From an uncultured Aquimonas sp. (GTDB lineage: Bacteria > Pseudomonadota > Gammaproteobacteria > Xanthomonadales > Xanthomonadaceae), in assembly GCF_937888285.1 (NCBI RefSeq), contig NZ_CALART010000011.1, forward strand, positions 310,001 to 374,000: a stretch of 64,000 nucleotides of DNA. Reading direction: 5' to 3'. Position 1 is the stretch's first letter; every line of letters begins with the position of its first letter. Positions 53,959-63,104 of the stretch are shown piece by piece. Position numbers and translations under genes: made by a program. The notes beneath the pieces are model-generated. The model was not told the origin of the DNA and searched no databases. It saw only the letters and a program-made list of their open reading frames with translations.

Positions 53959-54214
53959 CCCGGGCCTCGATGCTCGGTCCGCCCGTCATCCATCCGGCAT
54001 CCACGTGTAACGTAACGATCATTGACATTGCACTGCGATCCCGGCCACCTTCGCGGCCTGCCGGGCTGTTTCTGGGCCGGCGGCGGGAAGGCTGCGGGGG
54101 GCAGCCGTCAGGGAGGACTGCAGTGCGCCGGGCCCGGTGTCGGAGCCACAGGCGTTCAATCGGGGGCGCCCTGGGTGGCGTCGCCCTGTCCACTTTCGGG
54201 GAGTATCCAAATCC
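53959..54214. other. Divergent intergenic region between kinase and amidase genes
   Basis: About 255 nt beyond the enhancer candidate. A weak GGGGAG ribosome-binding site precedes the amidase start. I see no strong sigma-70 promoter and nothing else I can name. Confidence 0.5.
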
Positions 54215-55867
54215 ATGTTCCAGACCTTCATGCGCCGCCGCGCGGCCTTGCGACCGCTCGGCTTCGGCCTGATCAGCCTCGGCTTCTGCCTGCCCACCCT
54301 GCTCACCGCGCAGGCGCTGCCCGCCGAGACCGCAGATGACAGCCTCAAGCAGTGGCAGATGCCCTGGCTGGTCGAAGAATCCTTGCGCAGCGGTCGCGCC
54401 GCGGAAACGCCTTACTACGTCGACGGCGAGGAAATCTCGGCGCTGGCCGAGGGCCTTGATGCCTTCTTCGCCGATGGCGGCCGCGTCGAGGCGCTCGACG
54501 GCGCCCCGCTGCACGGCGTCGGCCTGAAGCTCGACGGCAAGCGGGTCGACGGCCTCGGCTGGGTGTCCTACGGCGCGGATGGCGAGGCGCTGGATGCCGG
54601 CAGTGTCGAGATCACCTGGTCGGAAGGCGCCGCGCACGTCGGCCGCATCCTGCTGCCGCGCCCGGCGCAGCGCGTCGAACTGCAGCGCGGCAAGACGCAG
54701 ATCGACTTCCTGCAGGCAGAACCGCTGACCGAGGCCCTGCCCAAGCGCGGCCGGCTCGCCCGCGATCTGCCGTTCGAGGCGGCGGCTGCCAAGGCGCCGC
54801 TGGCGCCGGGCGTGATCTCGCGCGCGCAGTGGGGCGCCCGCGCCACCGGCGCCTGCGGCAGCACCCACAGCCCGCGCTTCCTCACGGTCCACCACACGGC
54901 CACGCCGAACAACGACACCATCACGCCGGCCGCGCGCATGCGCCAGATGCAGGCCTACCACATCGACAACAACGGCTGGTGCGACTTCGGCTACCACTAC
55001 ACGGTGGGCATCGACGGCAAGGTCTACGAGGGCCGCGACCCTGACCGCACCGGCGCGCATGTCGGCAACCACAACACCAACAATGTGGGCATCAGCGTGG
55101 TGGGTACCTTCGTGAACTTCTCGCCGCGCGAGTCGCAGCTGAACGCGCTGACCGACATCAGCCGCTGGGTGGTCAACCGCTACGGAATCCCCAAGAGCCG
55201 CAGCAACATTCTCGGCCACAAGGAGTGGTCCGGCCACACCAGCAACAGCTGCCCGGGCCTGCTCCTGCCCTGGCTGCCGACCCTGGTGCAGCGCCTCAGC
55301 AGCACGACGCCGCCCCCTCCGCCGCCGCCTGCCGCCAGCGTGCTCGACAGCTTCGAAGCCTCGGTGGGCCGCTTCAACAGCGCGCCGACGCTGTCCGGCA
55401 GCACGGTCGGCATCTCCACCGTGTCGACCGCGCAACGCTCGAACATCCAGGCCCGCAACGGCAGCTGGAGCCTGCAGGTGTTCCTGCGCGACAACGTCAG
55501 CAGCAGCGCCGACTGGTTCGTGCGCCTGCTGTCCGGCGGCGGCACGCCCGCCAACAACGCGCGCCTGCAGAAGGCCGGCGGCCGCCTCGGCGCCTGGTTC
55601 TACACCGGCGCCAGCGGGGTCAGCGTGCAGTACCTGGTCGACGACAGCGACGGCACCGAGCTGTCGGTGGCGCGGACCCTGCCGGCCAACACCTGGACCT
55701 TCCACGAAGTCCGGCTCGACGACGCCGCGCAGTGGTCGGCCTGGGTCGGCGGCAACGGCACCATCACCGCCACCAGCGTCACCCTCGACAGCGTGGTGAT
55801 CACCCGCGCGCAGACCAGCTATGACGTCTACGTCTATGTCGACGACGTGAGCTTCCGCGTGCAGTGA
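54215..55867 (+). CDS. Secreted peptidoglycan amidase (PGRP/amidase_2) with C-terminal beta-sandwich
   Basis: The 550-residue protein has a twin-basic leader (MFQTFMRRRAALRPLGFGLISLGF) and a signal peptide to about residue 40. The PGRP/amidase_2 domain (about 195-360) shows WGAR, FLTVHHTAT (zinc His), DFGYHYTVGIDGKVYEGR, GAHVGNHNTNNVGISVVG, GHKEW (zinc His) and SCPG (zinc Cys). It cleaves the N-acetylmuramoyl-L-alanine bond. A poly-Pro linker is followed by a carbohydrate-binding-like module (about 378-550). It could act in self wall turnover or attack on other bacteria. The start follows a weak GGGGAG. Confidence 0.87.
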   Translation: MFQTFMRRRAALRPLGFGLISLGFCLPTLLTAQALPAETADDSLKQWQMPWLVEESLRSGRAAETPYYVDGEEISALAEGLDAFFADGGRVEALDGAPLHGVGLKLDGKRVDGLGWVSYGADGEALDAGSVEITWSEGAAHVGRILLPRPAQRVELQRGKTQIDFLQAEPLTEALPKRGRLARDLPFEAAAAKAPLAPGVISRAQWGARATGACGSTHSPRFLTVHHTATPNNDTITPAARMRQMQAYHIDNNGWCDFGYHYTVGIDGKVYEGRDPDRTGAHVGNHNTNNVGISVVGTFVNFSPRESQLNALTDISRWVVNRYGIPKSRSNILGHKEWSGHTSNSCPGLLLPWLPTLVQRLSSTTPPPPPPPAASVLDSFEASVGRFNSAPTLSGSTVGISTVSTAQRSNIQARNGSWSLQVFLRDNVSSSADWFVRLLSGGGTPANNARLQKAGGRLGAWFYTGASGVSVQYLVDDSDGTELSVARTLPANTWTFHEVRLDDAAQWSAWVGGNGTITATSVTLDSVVITRAQTSYDVYVYVDDVSFRVQ

Positions 55868-55875
55868 TCGGCTTC

Positions 55876-55908
55876 GGTGCGGACGCCCCCGGCAGGGGCG
55901 TCCGCACC
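55876..55908. terminator. Terminator between the amidase and MgtC-like genes
   Basis: A perfect 14-bp stem (GGTGCGGACGCCCC and complement) with a 5-nt loop lies 9 nt after the amidase stop. The region is shared by the two convergent genes. Confidence 0.82.
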
Positions 55909-55958
55909 CCCCGGTCAGCTGCAGGTCACAGCGCCCGCGCGCTTCGCTAGAGACTCCG

Positions 55959-57197
55959 CTAAAGCAGCACCGCCACACTCGACGCCGCCCAGGCCAGCGC
56001 CAGCACGCCGCCCACACGCAGCCCGTAGGCGCGCCCACCGGCGGTGAAGGCGACCGCAGCGCGCGCCAGCACGCTCGACAGCAGCACCGCCTGCAGCGCC
56101 CACTCGGCCATCGTGTCGTTGAGCGCACCACTGCCGCCCAGCTGGGCGATCGACGCCATCGCCGCATGCAGCTCGATCAGGGCGGCGATCGCCGAGGTCA
56201 GCAGCGCGCCGGCGCTGCCGAAGCGCTCCTGCAAAAAGGCCGACAGCAGCAGCACGCCGGCGATCAGCGCGGCGAACACCAGTGCGTGCGAGAGCCTGAA
56301 CATGCGCGAGGCCGCCGTCGGCATCGCCGCTTCCGGATCGACACCATCGCCGCGCAGGCCGAGCAGGACCGCCAGCGCCAGCACCGCGCCGAAGGCGAGC
56401 AGCTGCGGCAGCACCAGACTCAGGTAAGTGGTCGAGACCGTGCCGAGCACCGGGATCGCCAGCAGCAGGGAGGCCAGCGCCGCAGCCTCGGCGGCGGCCA
56501 CGCAGGAGCGACGCAGGGCCGGCTGCTCGCGCAGCCGCTGGCCGAAACCGGCGATCGCGGCGGTGCTGCTGACGAAGCCGGCGAAGAAGCCTGCCAAAGG
56601 CAGACCGAAGCGACTGCCCACCACCCGCAGCGCGATATGGCCGGCAGCGCTGATCGCCATCACCAGCACGACCAGCTGCCACAGCTTGGCGGGATTGAGC
56701 ACGCCATACGGACCCACCGCCGCGTTCGGCAGCAGCGGCAGCACCAGCACGATCGCGGCCAGCAGCAGCAGCCCGTCGCGCACCTCGGCCTCGCTGATCA
56801 GCTCACGGCTGAAGCGATGCAGAGCGGCCCGCGACTGCAGCAGCAGGGCCACCAGCACGGCCAGCGCCGCGGCCAGGCCCGGCTCGGGCTGGGCCAGCCC
56901 GCCGAGCAGGGTGGTCAGCACCAGCGCGACTTCACCGGTGAGGCCAGGTGAACTCGACGGATTCAGACGGTAGCTGCCGAAGGCGAGCAGGGCGACCGCG
57001 GCCAGCGCGATCGCGAACACCGGCAGGCCCAGCTGCCAGCCGACCGCTCCGACCAGCGCGGCCAGGGTGTGGGTGCGCATGCCGGCGGCGATCTTCTGCT
57101 GGCTGTCGCGCTGGCGCTCGCGGACGATGCCGATCAGCAGGCCCAGGCCCAGCGCGCTGACGTAGGCCGAGTAGTCGTCGGGAATCGCGCTGAGCAT
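55959..57197 (-). CDS. MgtC/SapB and DUF4010 membrane protein
   Basis: The 412-residue polytopic protein has an N-terminal MgtC-type segment (ALGLGLLIGIVRERQRD; then GMRTHTLAALVGAVGW) and a C-terminal DUF4010 region (FFAGFVSSTAAIAGFGQRL). About eleven hydrophobic helices are visible. The family is of uncertain function and sometimes linked to magnesium limitation. It is convergent with the amidase and divergent from the VOC gene; the gap to the VOC start is about 157 nt. Confidence 0.85.
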   Translation of the reverse strand: MLSAIPDDYSAYVSALGLGLLIGIVRERQRDSQQKIAAGMRTHTLAALVGAVGWQLGLPVFAIALAAVALLAFGSYRLNPSSSPGLTGEVALVLTTLLGGLAQPEPGLAAALAVLVALLLQSRAALHRFSRELISEAEVRDGLLLLAAIVLVLPLLPNAAVGPYGVLNPAKLWQLVVLVMAISAAGHIALRVVGSRFGLPLAGFFAGFVSSTAAIAGFGQRLREQPALRRSCVAAAEAAALASLLLAIPVLGTVSTTYLSLVLPQLLAFGAVLALAVLLGLRGDGVDPEAAMPTAASRMFRLSHALVFAALIAGVLLLSAFLQERFGSAGALLTSAIAALIELHAAMASIAQLGGSGALNDTMAEWALQAVLLSSVLARAAVAFTAGGRAYGLRVGGVLALAWAASSVAVLL

Positions 57198-57354
57198 GGA
57201 CGGACTGGACCGGGGCAGGCGTCGGGGCGTTCACTGTAGCCGCGCACACCCAGGCCCGCGAGTCGTGCCGCGCTGTCGATCCGAGGCGGCCCCGCACGAC
57301 CAGGGAGCACCGGACCCTGCGCAACCCGGCCACCTCGAACGAAAGGAGACCCGC

Positions 57355-57771
57355 ATGCTGATCCAGCCCTATCTGTTCTTCGACGGCCGCGCCGAACGCG
57401 CCGCCGGGTTCTACCGCGACGCGCTCGGCGCCGAGCTTGAAATGCTGATGCGCTTCCGCGATGCGCCCGACCCCCCGCCCGAGGGCATGCTGCCCGCCGA
57501 CTGGGGCGACAAGGTCATGCACGCCAGCCTGAGAATCGGCGCGCTGCGGCTGATGCTGTCCGACGGCTGCAGCACTGAGGCCAGCGTGCCCAGCGGCTTC
57601 GCGCTGTCGCTCGATGTCGCCACGTCGGAAGACGTGGATCGCACCCTGGCGGCGCTGGCCGCCGATGGCGGCGCCATCACGATGCCTGCCGGCGAGACCT
57701 TCTGGTCGAAGCGCTTCGGCATGGCGCGCGACCCCTTCGGCGTGCAGTGGATGGTGGGGATACAGGACTGA
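57355..57771 (+). CDS. VOC-family protein (PhnB/YjdN-like)
   Basis: The 138-residue protein begins MLIQPYLFFDGRAERAAGFYRDALGAEL after an AAAGGAG ribosome-binding site. It has the paired beta-alpha-beta-beta-beta modules of glyoxalase/dioxygenase-fold proteins, with FGVQWMVG near the end, matching the PhnB/YjdN group. The family's function is not established. The ATG at 57355 fits better than the long upstream frame from 57196. Confidence 0.85.
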   Translation: MLIQPYLFFDGRAERAAGFYRDALGAELEMLMRFRDAPDPPPEGMLPADWGDKVMHASLRIGALRLMLSDGCSTEASVPSGFALSLDVATSEDVDRTLAALAADGGAITMPAGETFWSKRFGMARDPFGVQWMVGIQD

Positions 57772-57907
57772 GAAGCCGGCGATGACAGGCCGGGCCTGGG
57801 TGGGCTGCTGAAACTTCCGCGATTCGCGGCGGATCATCGGCGCGCCGGCACTCGCGCGAATCCCCCAGGGGCAGTGCACGCGCACTGCCACGACCGCAGC
57901 AAAAGAC

Positions 57908-57935
57908 GAAGGGCGCGTCTTTCGACGCGCCCTTC
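57908..57935. terminator. Terminator between the VOC gene and the secreted-protein gene
   Basis: A perfect 12-bp stem (GAAGGGCGCGTC and complement) with a TTTC loop. It separates convergent genes and is preceded by AAAA, so it is suited to both directions. Confidence 0.85.
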
Positions 57936-57957
57936 GGCCAAGCCTGAGGCGTGAGGC

Positions 57958-60831
57958 TTACTGACAGCCGAACACGCGGATGTCGTCGATCTCGAAGCCG
58001 TTCGGCAGTGCCGCAGCGGTGTTGTCATCGCCGGTGGCGCGGTAGCGCAGGCGGATGGTCTGCCCGGCAAAGCCGTTCAGATCCACAACCGATGTCCGCG
58101 CGCCGCCGACCGATCGGCACCACATCGGCACGCCGGCACCGACCGGGTTCGCTCCGCCCGCACTGGTGCCGTCATAGGGGTCGGTCAGCAGCTGGCTGTT
58201 GATCGGCGCCCAGGTCGTGCCGTTGTCGGTGCTGATGTCCAGCAGACCGCCGTCCCAGCACTGGTTCGCACCCTCGGTCTCGAACACGTGGAAGGTGCGA
58301 TAGGTCAACTGCAGCGGGCTCTGCGCGGCCGCGGGCAGGGTGATCGGCGGCGAGATCAGCGGCTGGTCGTTGGAGGCATTGCTCGAGTTGTCGGCGCGCC
58401 AGACCGTGGAGCTCATGCCGGTGCCGGTCGCCGCGCGGCGCGACCAGGTGTTGGTGCCGACGCCGACGGGCGTCGACCACACGATCGCTGCCGTCTCGTT
58501 GTCGTCGAAGAAGACCTGGTTGGCCGTGGTGCCGGCCGGGCAGGTGCCCGGGGTGCCCGTGCTGAACTGGAAGGTGGCGGACAGCGCGCCATCGCCGCAG
58601 TGGTTGATGGGGCGCACCCGCCAGAAGTACGCGGTGTTGGCGGACAGCACCCCGGTGACCGCACTGTTGGTTTCCACCACCTGGTCGAACACGATGGCGG
58701 TGAAGCCGGAGTTGGTCGACACCTGCACGCGATAGCGCAATGCGCCGGGCACGGCCGCCCAGCTCAGCGTCGGCCGCACCACCTGACCGACGGCGTTGTT
58801 TGCCGGCGCGCTCAGCACGGGGGCCACGGGCGCTGCCGAGGACACGCCGAGGCTGATCGGCAGGCTGCGGGTCTTGCCATCGACGGTCGCATCGAGCGTT
58901 CCCGCGTAGTTGCCCGAGGCCAGTGCAGTGGCGCCGCCAAGGGTCACCGTTGCGGCTCCCGGCAGGGCCAGCGGATTGGCGCTGAAGGCTGGCGTCACGC
59001 CCGGCAGGCCCACCAAGCTGAGCGCTGCGCTACCGGACTGGCCGGACACCACGCCCCCGCGCAACTGCACGACCGGGTTGCTGGCGGTTGCCGCACAGAA
59101 CTCGAAGCGCGTGGCCGACTCCGGCACCAGGCGGAAATCGGGCTGGCCGCACTCGGGGAAGCGGAAGCTGCAGATGCGGGTGGTCCAACCGGCGTTCGAG
59201 GTCGTTGCCAGGTACTCGGTGGTGAACCAGAACTTGCACTCGTCCTCGGGATCGGTGCTCATCGAGGCGTAGTCGCCCCAGCGCCCAGAGGTGCTGGTCT
59301 GCGAGCCGTTGGCGATGCCGGCCGTGCAGCTGGCCTCATCCAGCAGCATGCCGGCCGGCGTGGCGAAAGTGCGGCCGCTGTAGCGGACCTGCGGATTCAG
59401 CGTCGTGCTCGACACCGAGTAGCCCAAGCCGATGTAGCCGTTGCGGTCGATATTGATCGCGCCCATCCAGCGGTTGTGCTCGTCGGGGGCAAAGACGCCA
59501 TCCTCGACCAGTCCCTTGCTGAGCAGCACAGGCGCCACCGGGGCCAGCGGCTCGAAGCCGTCGGCGAACACGTCCGGCGTTGCCGGGGCCGCGGGCGAGC
59601 GCATGTCGAAATGCGCCCAGCGGACGCCCAGCTTGGCGCCGCCGGCGTTCACCGTGTGGTTGACGACGATCGAGGTCTCGGTCGGTGCGCCTGCGGGGAA
59701 GGCCCGCGCACTGGCGCGATACATGAGGTTGAGGGCGAAGGTATCCAGGCCCTGGGTGGTGCCGGCCTGCGGCGACGGTCCGATCGCGTTCGAGAACGGC
59801 GCGCTCGCGGCCACCCGGGTCGGCGTCGTGCTCAAGGTCGAGTTGGCCGGCGTGGCCCAGTCGGCGCAAAGATCCCAGAACAGGTACTCGGACGTGCTGC
59901 TGTCGAAATGCACGAAAGGCGCGCAGGCCCCGGGCGCTGCGCGCGTAGTGCCTTCGAGGTGGGCGGGCAGCGCGCCGTAGGCATCGATGCCGGGGAAGCG
60001 CAGCATCGAGACCTGGGCCGCTGGCGCGCCGGCCAGCATGCGGTTGCGGTCGACCGCCACAAATGCCGCGCCGCGGAAGGTGTTGCCCTGGAACTCGTGG
60101 ACCACGAAGTAATAGCCGTCTCGACGGGCCGAGCGATCCAGCCAGATGCCGATGTGCGGATAGTCATTGAACTGTGGAAACACGAACTCGTAGCGGTTGT
60201 AGGGGCCCATCGGGTCCGAAGTCTGCGAGATCGCGAAACACTGCCGCGGCACGGCCGAGCCGGTGAACTGGCTGAACACCCAGCGCTGCGCCACGTCGTC
60301 GAACAGCACGATCGGATCGCCGGCGTCCTGGCTCTCGCAGGCGCCGCCGAAGCCTGACCAGAACACATTGCCTTCCATCGGCGCGCCGATCGGCGCACCG
60401 GTGAGCTTGTTGAACACGTTCCACTGCGTGTTCACCCACTGGATCACATGGGTGTCGCTGACGTCCGCATTGGTGTCGGGCGGCAGCGAACCGTTCAAGC
60501 TGAGACCATTGAAGGACTGCAGCGGCGCAGGCACGGGTGCGTTGCCCAGCGGCGCCGACTGGACTCCGGAGAGCTCGGCCAACCACTGCGGCTGGCGGCT
60601 GTCCAGAGGCGAGGGCTTCAGCAGGATATTGGGGATTTCCGTCGTGGGCCCGACCGCGCGCGTCGGCGTTGCGCGCAGCAGCTCGGAGAGTGGTGGGGAG
60701 ACGTCGGAGCGCACGGCCTGCGCAGTCTCCACGCGCGCTTCCTCGCTGGCTTCGGTGGCCGCATGCGCCCATATGGGCAGCAGCGACAGCAGCCCGCTCG
60801 CAAGCAGGCTCAGGTGCAATCTCGACGACAT
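57958..60831 (-). CDS. Large secreted multidomain protein of unknown function
   Basis: The 957-residue protein starts MSSRLHLSLLASGLLSLLPIWAHA, a Sec signal. A first part (about 100-470) is rich in Gly, Trp and Asp with TNADVSDTHVIQWVNTQWNVFN and SQFTGS..CFAISQTSDPMGPYNRY, which resembles a beta-propeller-like surface protein. An LFADGFEP-type motif (VFADGFEP) follows, then RYSGRTFAT.., a fibronectin III module (PTLSWAAVPGALRYRVQVS), and a C-terminal jelly-roll (RTFHVFETEGANQCWDGG; GFEIDDIRVFGC). No catalytic motif is recognised. It is probably exported by a type II system. Independent transcription unit with a terminator after it. Confidence 0.75.
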   Translation of the reverse strand: MSSRLHLSLLASGLLSLLPIWAHAATEASEEARVETAQAVRSDVSPPLSELLRATPTRAVGPTTEIPNILLKPSPLDSRQPQWLAELSGVQSAPLGNAPVPAPLQSFNGLSLNGSLPPDTNADVSDTHVIQWVNTQWNVFNKLTGAPIGAPMEGNVFWSGFGGACESQDAGDPIVLFDDVAQRWVFSQFTGSAVPRQCFAISQTSDPMGPYNRYEFVFPQFNDYPHIGIWLDRSARRDGYYFVVHEFQGNTFRGAAFVAVDRNRMLAGAPAAQVSMLRFPGIDAYGALPAHLEGTTRAAPGACAPFVHFDSSTSEYLFWDLCADWATPANSTLSTTPTRVAASAPFSNAIGPSPQAGTTQGLDTFALNLMYRASARAFPAGAPTETSIVVNHTVNAGGAKLGVRWAHFDMRSPAAPATPDVFADGFEPLAPVAPVLLSKGLVEDGVFAPDEHNRWMGAINIDRNGYIGLGYSVSSTTLNPQVRYSGRTFATPAGMLLDEASCTAGIANGSQTSTSGRWGDYASMSTDPEDECKFWFTTEYLATTSNAGWTTRICSFRFPECGQPDFRLVPESATRFEFCAATASNPVVQLRGGVVSGQSGSAALSLVGLPGVTPAFSANPLALPGAATVTLGGATALASGNYAGTLDATVDGKTRSLPISLGVSSAAPVAPVLSAPANNAVGQVVRPTLSWAAVPGALRYRVQVSTNSGFTAIVFDQVVETNSAVTGVLSANTAYFWRVRPINHCGDGALSATFQFSTGTPGTCPAGTTANQVFFDDNETAAIVWSTPVGVGTNTWSRRAATGTGMSSTVWRADNSSNASNDQPLISPPITLPAAAQSPLQLTYRTFHVFETEGANQCWDGGLLDISTDNGTTWAPINSQLLTDPYDGTSAGGANPVGAGVPMWCRSVGGARTSVVDLNGFAGQTIRLRYRATGDDNTAAALPNGFEIDDIRVFGCQ

Positions 60832-61090
60832 CGTGTTCCCCCGGGAAGTTGTGTTGGGCGGCTGCGGCATCCCCACGCAGCCGCCGCGAGTGTACGCCTG
60901 TGGCTCCGGCGCGCATGTGCCGCCCGCAGCGGCAGCGCGAGGCTCTGGTACGCAGCTCCCCGGCGATTCACCGGCCCCAAGGCAGCAGACGCCCCCACAG
61001 CCCGCCTTCACGTTCCCGGCAGAGAGCGGCCTGCAGCGCCGACTGCACCATGCGGGATTCCGATCGACAGCAAGATCGACTCGCTGCCGG
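60832..61090. other. Intergenic region
   Basis: About 260 nt between two leftward genes. It contains the probable promoter of the large secreted protein; I see no clear box, hairpin or repeat. Confidence 0.5.
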
Positions 61091-62101
61091 TCAGCCTTCG
61101 CTGGACTGCGACAGCAGCAGACGCCTGCGGTGATCCAGCAGGAACTCGCGCGTGCCAGCGGCCAGCGCTTCGTCGGCTAGCGCCTGGTCGATCAGCGGCA
61201 GCTCGCGTTCCGGCGCCTGCCGCCGAATGGCGTGAAGCGCGAGCTCGGACAAAGCGCCATTGCCCGAGGCCACCCAGCGCGCCAGCTGCGCCAGCGGCAC
61301 CGACGCAGCGTCGCGCTGCAGCAGCCCGAAGGCCGACCAGACCAGACCTTCATTGGGCTGACCCGGCAACGCCGACACCGGCTCATGCCGGATCACGCGT
61401 GCGGCAACACGCGCCCAGTCGCTGCCGTAGTGCGCGGGGTAGATCAGCGCTGCCTCCAGGATCATCGAACGCGCCTCGTAGGCGCGATCGCCACGCAGCA
61501 CGAAGGCGCGCAGCCGGCGCCGCTCGGCCCCGCCGAGCTGCTCGCGCAGCGCCGAGCGCGCAAACAGTTCGGCTGCGAACAGCGACTGCATCTGCGGGTC
61601 GGCCGAACGCAGGCCAGCCATCGCGCGTCGCAGATGCTCGCGTCCCTCAAGGCGCTCGGGCGTCGGCGGCTGCAGCAGCAGTTCGCGCGTCTCGGGGCGC
61701 GCCTCGAACAGCGCCGGATTGGCGCCCGCGCTCATCAACAGCTGGGGACCTTCGGCACGCATCACCCGCAGCTTCTTGGTCGAAGGCGATCGCTGGGTTT
61801 CCTGCCAGGCCAGCACGTAGCGCTTGCCGGGCTGCACCAGCGGCAGCGCGTTGTCATCGACTTGTACCGTGACCTCGTCGCGCGCCTCGCCGCCGTGGAC
61901 GACATCAACGTCGATGAAGCGCAGCCGGTGCGGCGCAGGCTGATCGACGTACGTGGCTTCCGCAAGGATCACGTCGCGATCCCACATCGCGTCGATGGGC
62001 GGTGGCATGACGGGGGCTGCGAACGCGAGTGCAACTCCCAACAGCAAGAGCGCGGCCACGCAAAGCACGCGGCGTCGAAGATGCAAGTAGGCGAGGTTCA
62101 T
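61091..62101 (-). CDS. Secreted or periplasmic HEAT-like protein of unknown function
   Basis: The 336-residue protein starts MNLAYLHLRRRVLCVAALLLLGVALAFAAPVM, a signal peptide with three arginines. A short beta-rich part follows, with LAEATYVDQPAPHRLRFIDVDVV and GKRYVLAWQ. The second half (about 150-330) is all helical, with repeats such as LRRAMAGLRSADPQMQSLFAAELFA that resemble HEAT or armadillo-type scaffolds. No family recognised. Divergent from the ECF sigma gene across about 430 nt. Sensor or binding protein is a guess. Confidence 0.6.
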   Translation of the reverse strand: MNLAYLHLRRRVLCVAALLLLGVALAFAAPVMPPPIDAMWDRDVILAEATYVDQPAPHRLRFIDVDVVHGGEARDEVTVQVDDNALPLVQPGKRYVLAWQETQRSPSTKKLRVMRAEGPQLLMSAGANPALFEARPETRELLLQPPTPERLEGREHLRRAMAGLRSADPQMQSLFAAELFARSALREQLGGAERRRLRAFVLRGDRAYEARSMILEAALIYPAHYGSDWARVAARVIRHEPVSALPGQPNEGLVWSAFGLLQRDAASVPLAQLARWVASGNGALSELALHAIRRQAPERELPLIDQALADEALAAGTREFLLDHRRRLLLSQSSEG

Positions 62102-62533
62102 CGGTCGAGAATGCCAGAGCGCTGGGCGGATGACCAAAGCGCCATCGAGGTGTTCGAATCAAGCCAGCGGCAGCCCCCTGACGCGCGATGGCCGGCGCGA
62201 ACTGCAGCCACGCCATGGCTCTGGACGGCTGGAATGAACGCAATCGGTCAGAAACTTGCAGCCCGCACCGGCGCTGCTAGCATGGCGCGCCCTCGGCGCT
62301 GCTGGATGCCAAAGCGTGAAGGCCGCTGAACCTCGCGCCCTCTGCTGCGGACACCCTGCCACTCTTCGCAGGCGTGAGCCTCGGAGCCCGCGGCGCAGGC
62401 ACAGATCGACTGGTGTCCGCGGGTTGAGCTTGGACGCGCGCGGGGACGGGACGGGCGAAACGGGCAGACGCTCGCCGGCCTGGACAGAGCTGATGAGGGG
62501 ATGGAAAGAAGCAGGCGCGGCGCCGAGGAATGC
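62102..62533. other. Divergent intergenic region upstream of the ECF sigma gene
   Basis: About 430 nt without a gene. A possible sigma-70 promoter is TTGCAG-N16-TAGCAT (62256-62283), which would give a leader of about 245 nt. The -10 match is imperfect; I see no ECF-type repeat. Confidence 0.35.
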
Positions 62534-63100
62534 ATGTCCGAGAGTTCAGTCACCGCACTGCTGCAGGCGTGGAAATCCGGCGAAGCCGGCGCCGAGTCGG
62601 CGCTGATGGCAGCGCTCTATCCCGTGCTGCGCGAGATCGCGCGCGGCCAGCTCAACCGATTCCCGGGCGTGCGCACCCTGCAGCCCACCGAACTGGTGCA
62701 TGAGGCCTACGAGCGCCTGCGCCGTCAGCAGCAGGTCGACTGGGAAAACCGCAGCCATTTCCAGGCCATGGCGGCCACCGCCATCCGCTCGATCCTGGTC
62801 GACCACCTGCGTCAGAAGAGCAGCCAGAAGCGCGGCGGCGATGCAGCACGGATCGACCTCGACGCCCAGCTGCAGCAGCTCGAGTCCGGCCAGCCTGACC
62901 CGCTCGACTGGCTGCAGCTGGACTCGGCCCTGCGGGCGCTGTCAGCAATCAACGCCGACTGCGCGCGCGTCGTCGAGATGCGCGTGTTCGGCGGCCTGAG
63001 CATCGAGGAGATGGCTGAAGTGATGGGCAGCTCCACCGCCACCGTGGGTCGCCAGTGGCGCTTTGCGCGCGCCTGGCTGGCCGAGCACCTGAGTCCCTAG
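62534..63100 (+). CDS. ECF-type RNA polymerase sigma factor (TIGR02999 group)
   Basis: The 188-residue protein starts MSESSVTALLQAWKSGEAGAE, with region 2 (LYPVLREIARGQLNRFPG.., LQPTELVHEAYERL) and region 4 (ALSAINADCARVVEMRVFGGLSIEEMAEVMGSSTATVGRQWRFARAWL). This sequence pattern is the TIGR02999 family, typically encoded beside a Ser/Thr kinase. It directs transcription of an unknown gene set. The ATG at 62534 follows GAGGAATGC. It ends 4 nt before the kinase gene, so the two are one operon. Confidence 0.9.
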   Translation: MSESSVTALLQAWKSGEAGAESALMAALYPVLREIARGQLNRFPGVRTLQPTELVHEAYERLRRQQQVDWENRSHFQAMAATAIRSILVDHLRQKSSQKRGGDAARIDLDAQLQQLESGQPDPLDWLQLDSALRALSAINADCARVVEMRVFGGLSIEEMAEVMGSSTATVGRQWRFARAWLAEHLSP

Positions 63101-63104
63101 CCCG

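Noticed and set aside
53843..56167. Upstream extension of the kinase frame to 1240 codons
   Set aside because: The extra part is antisense to the amidase gene and contains no kinase sensor features; the true start is near 53842.
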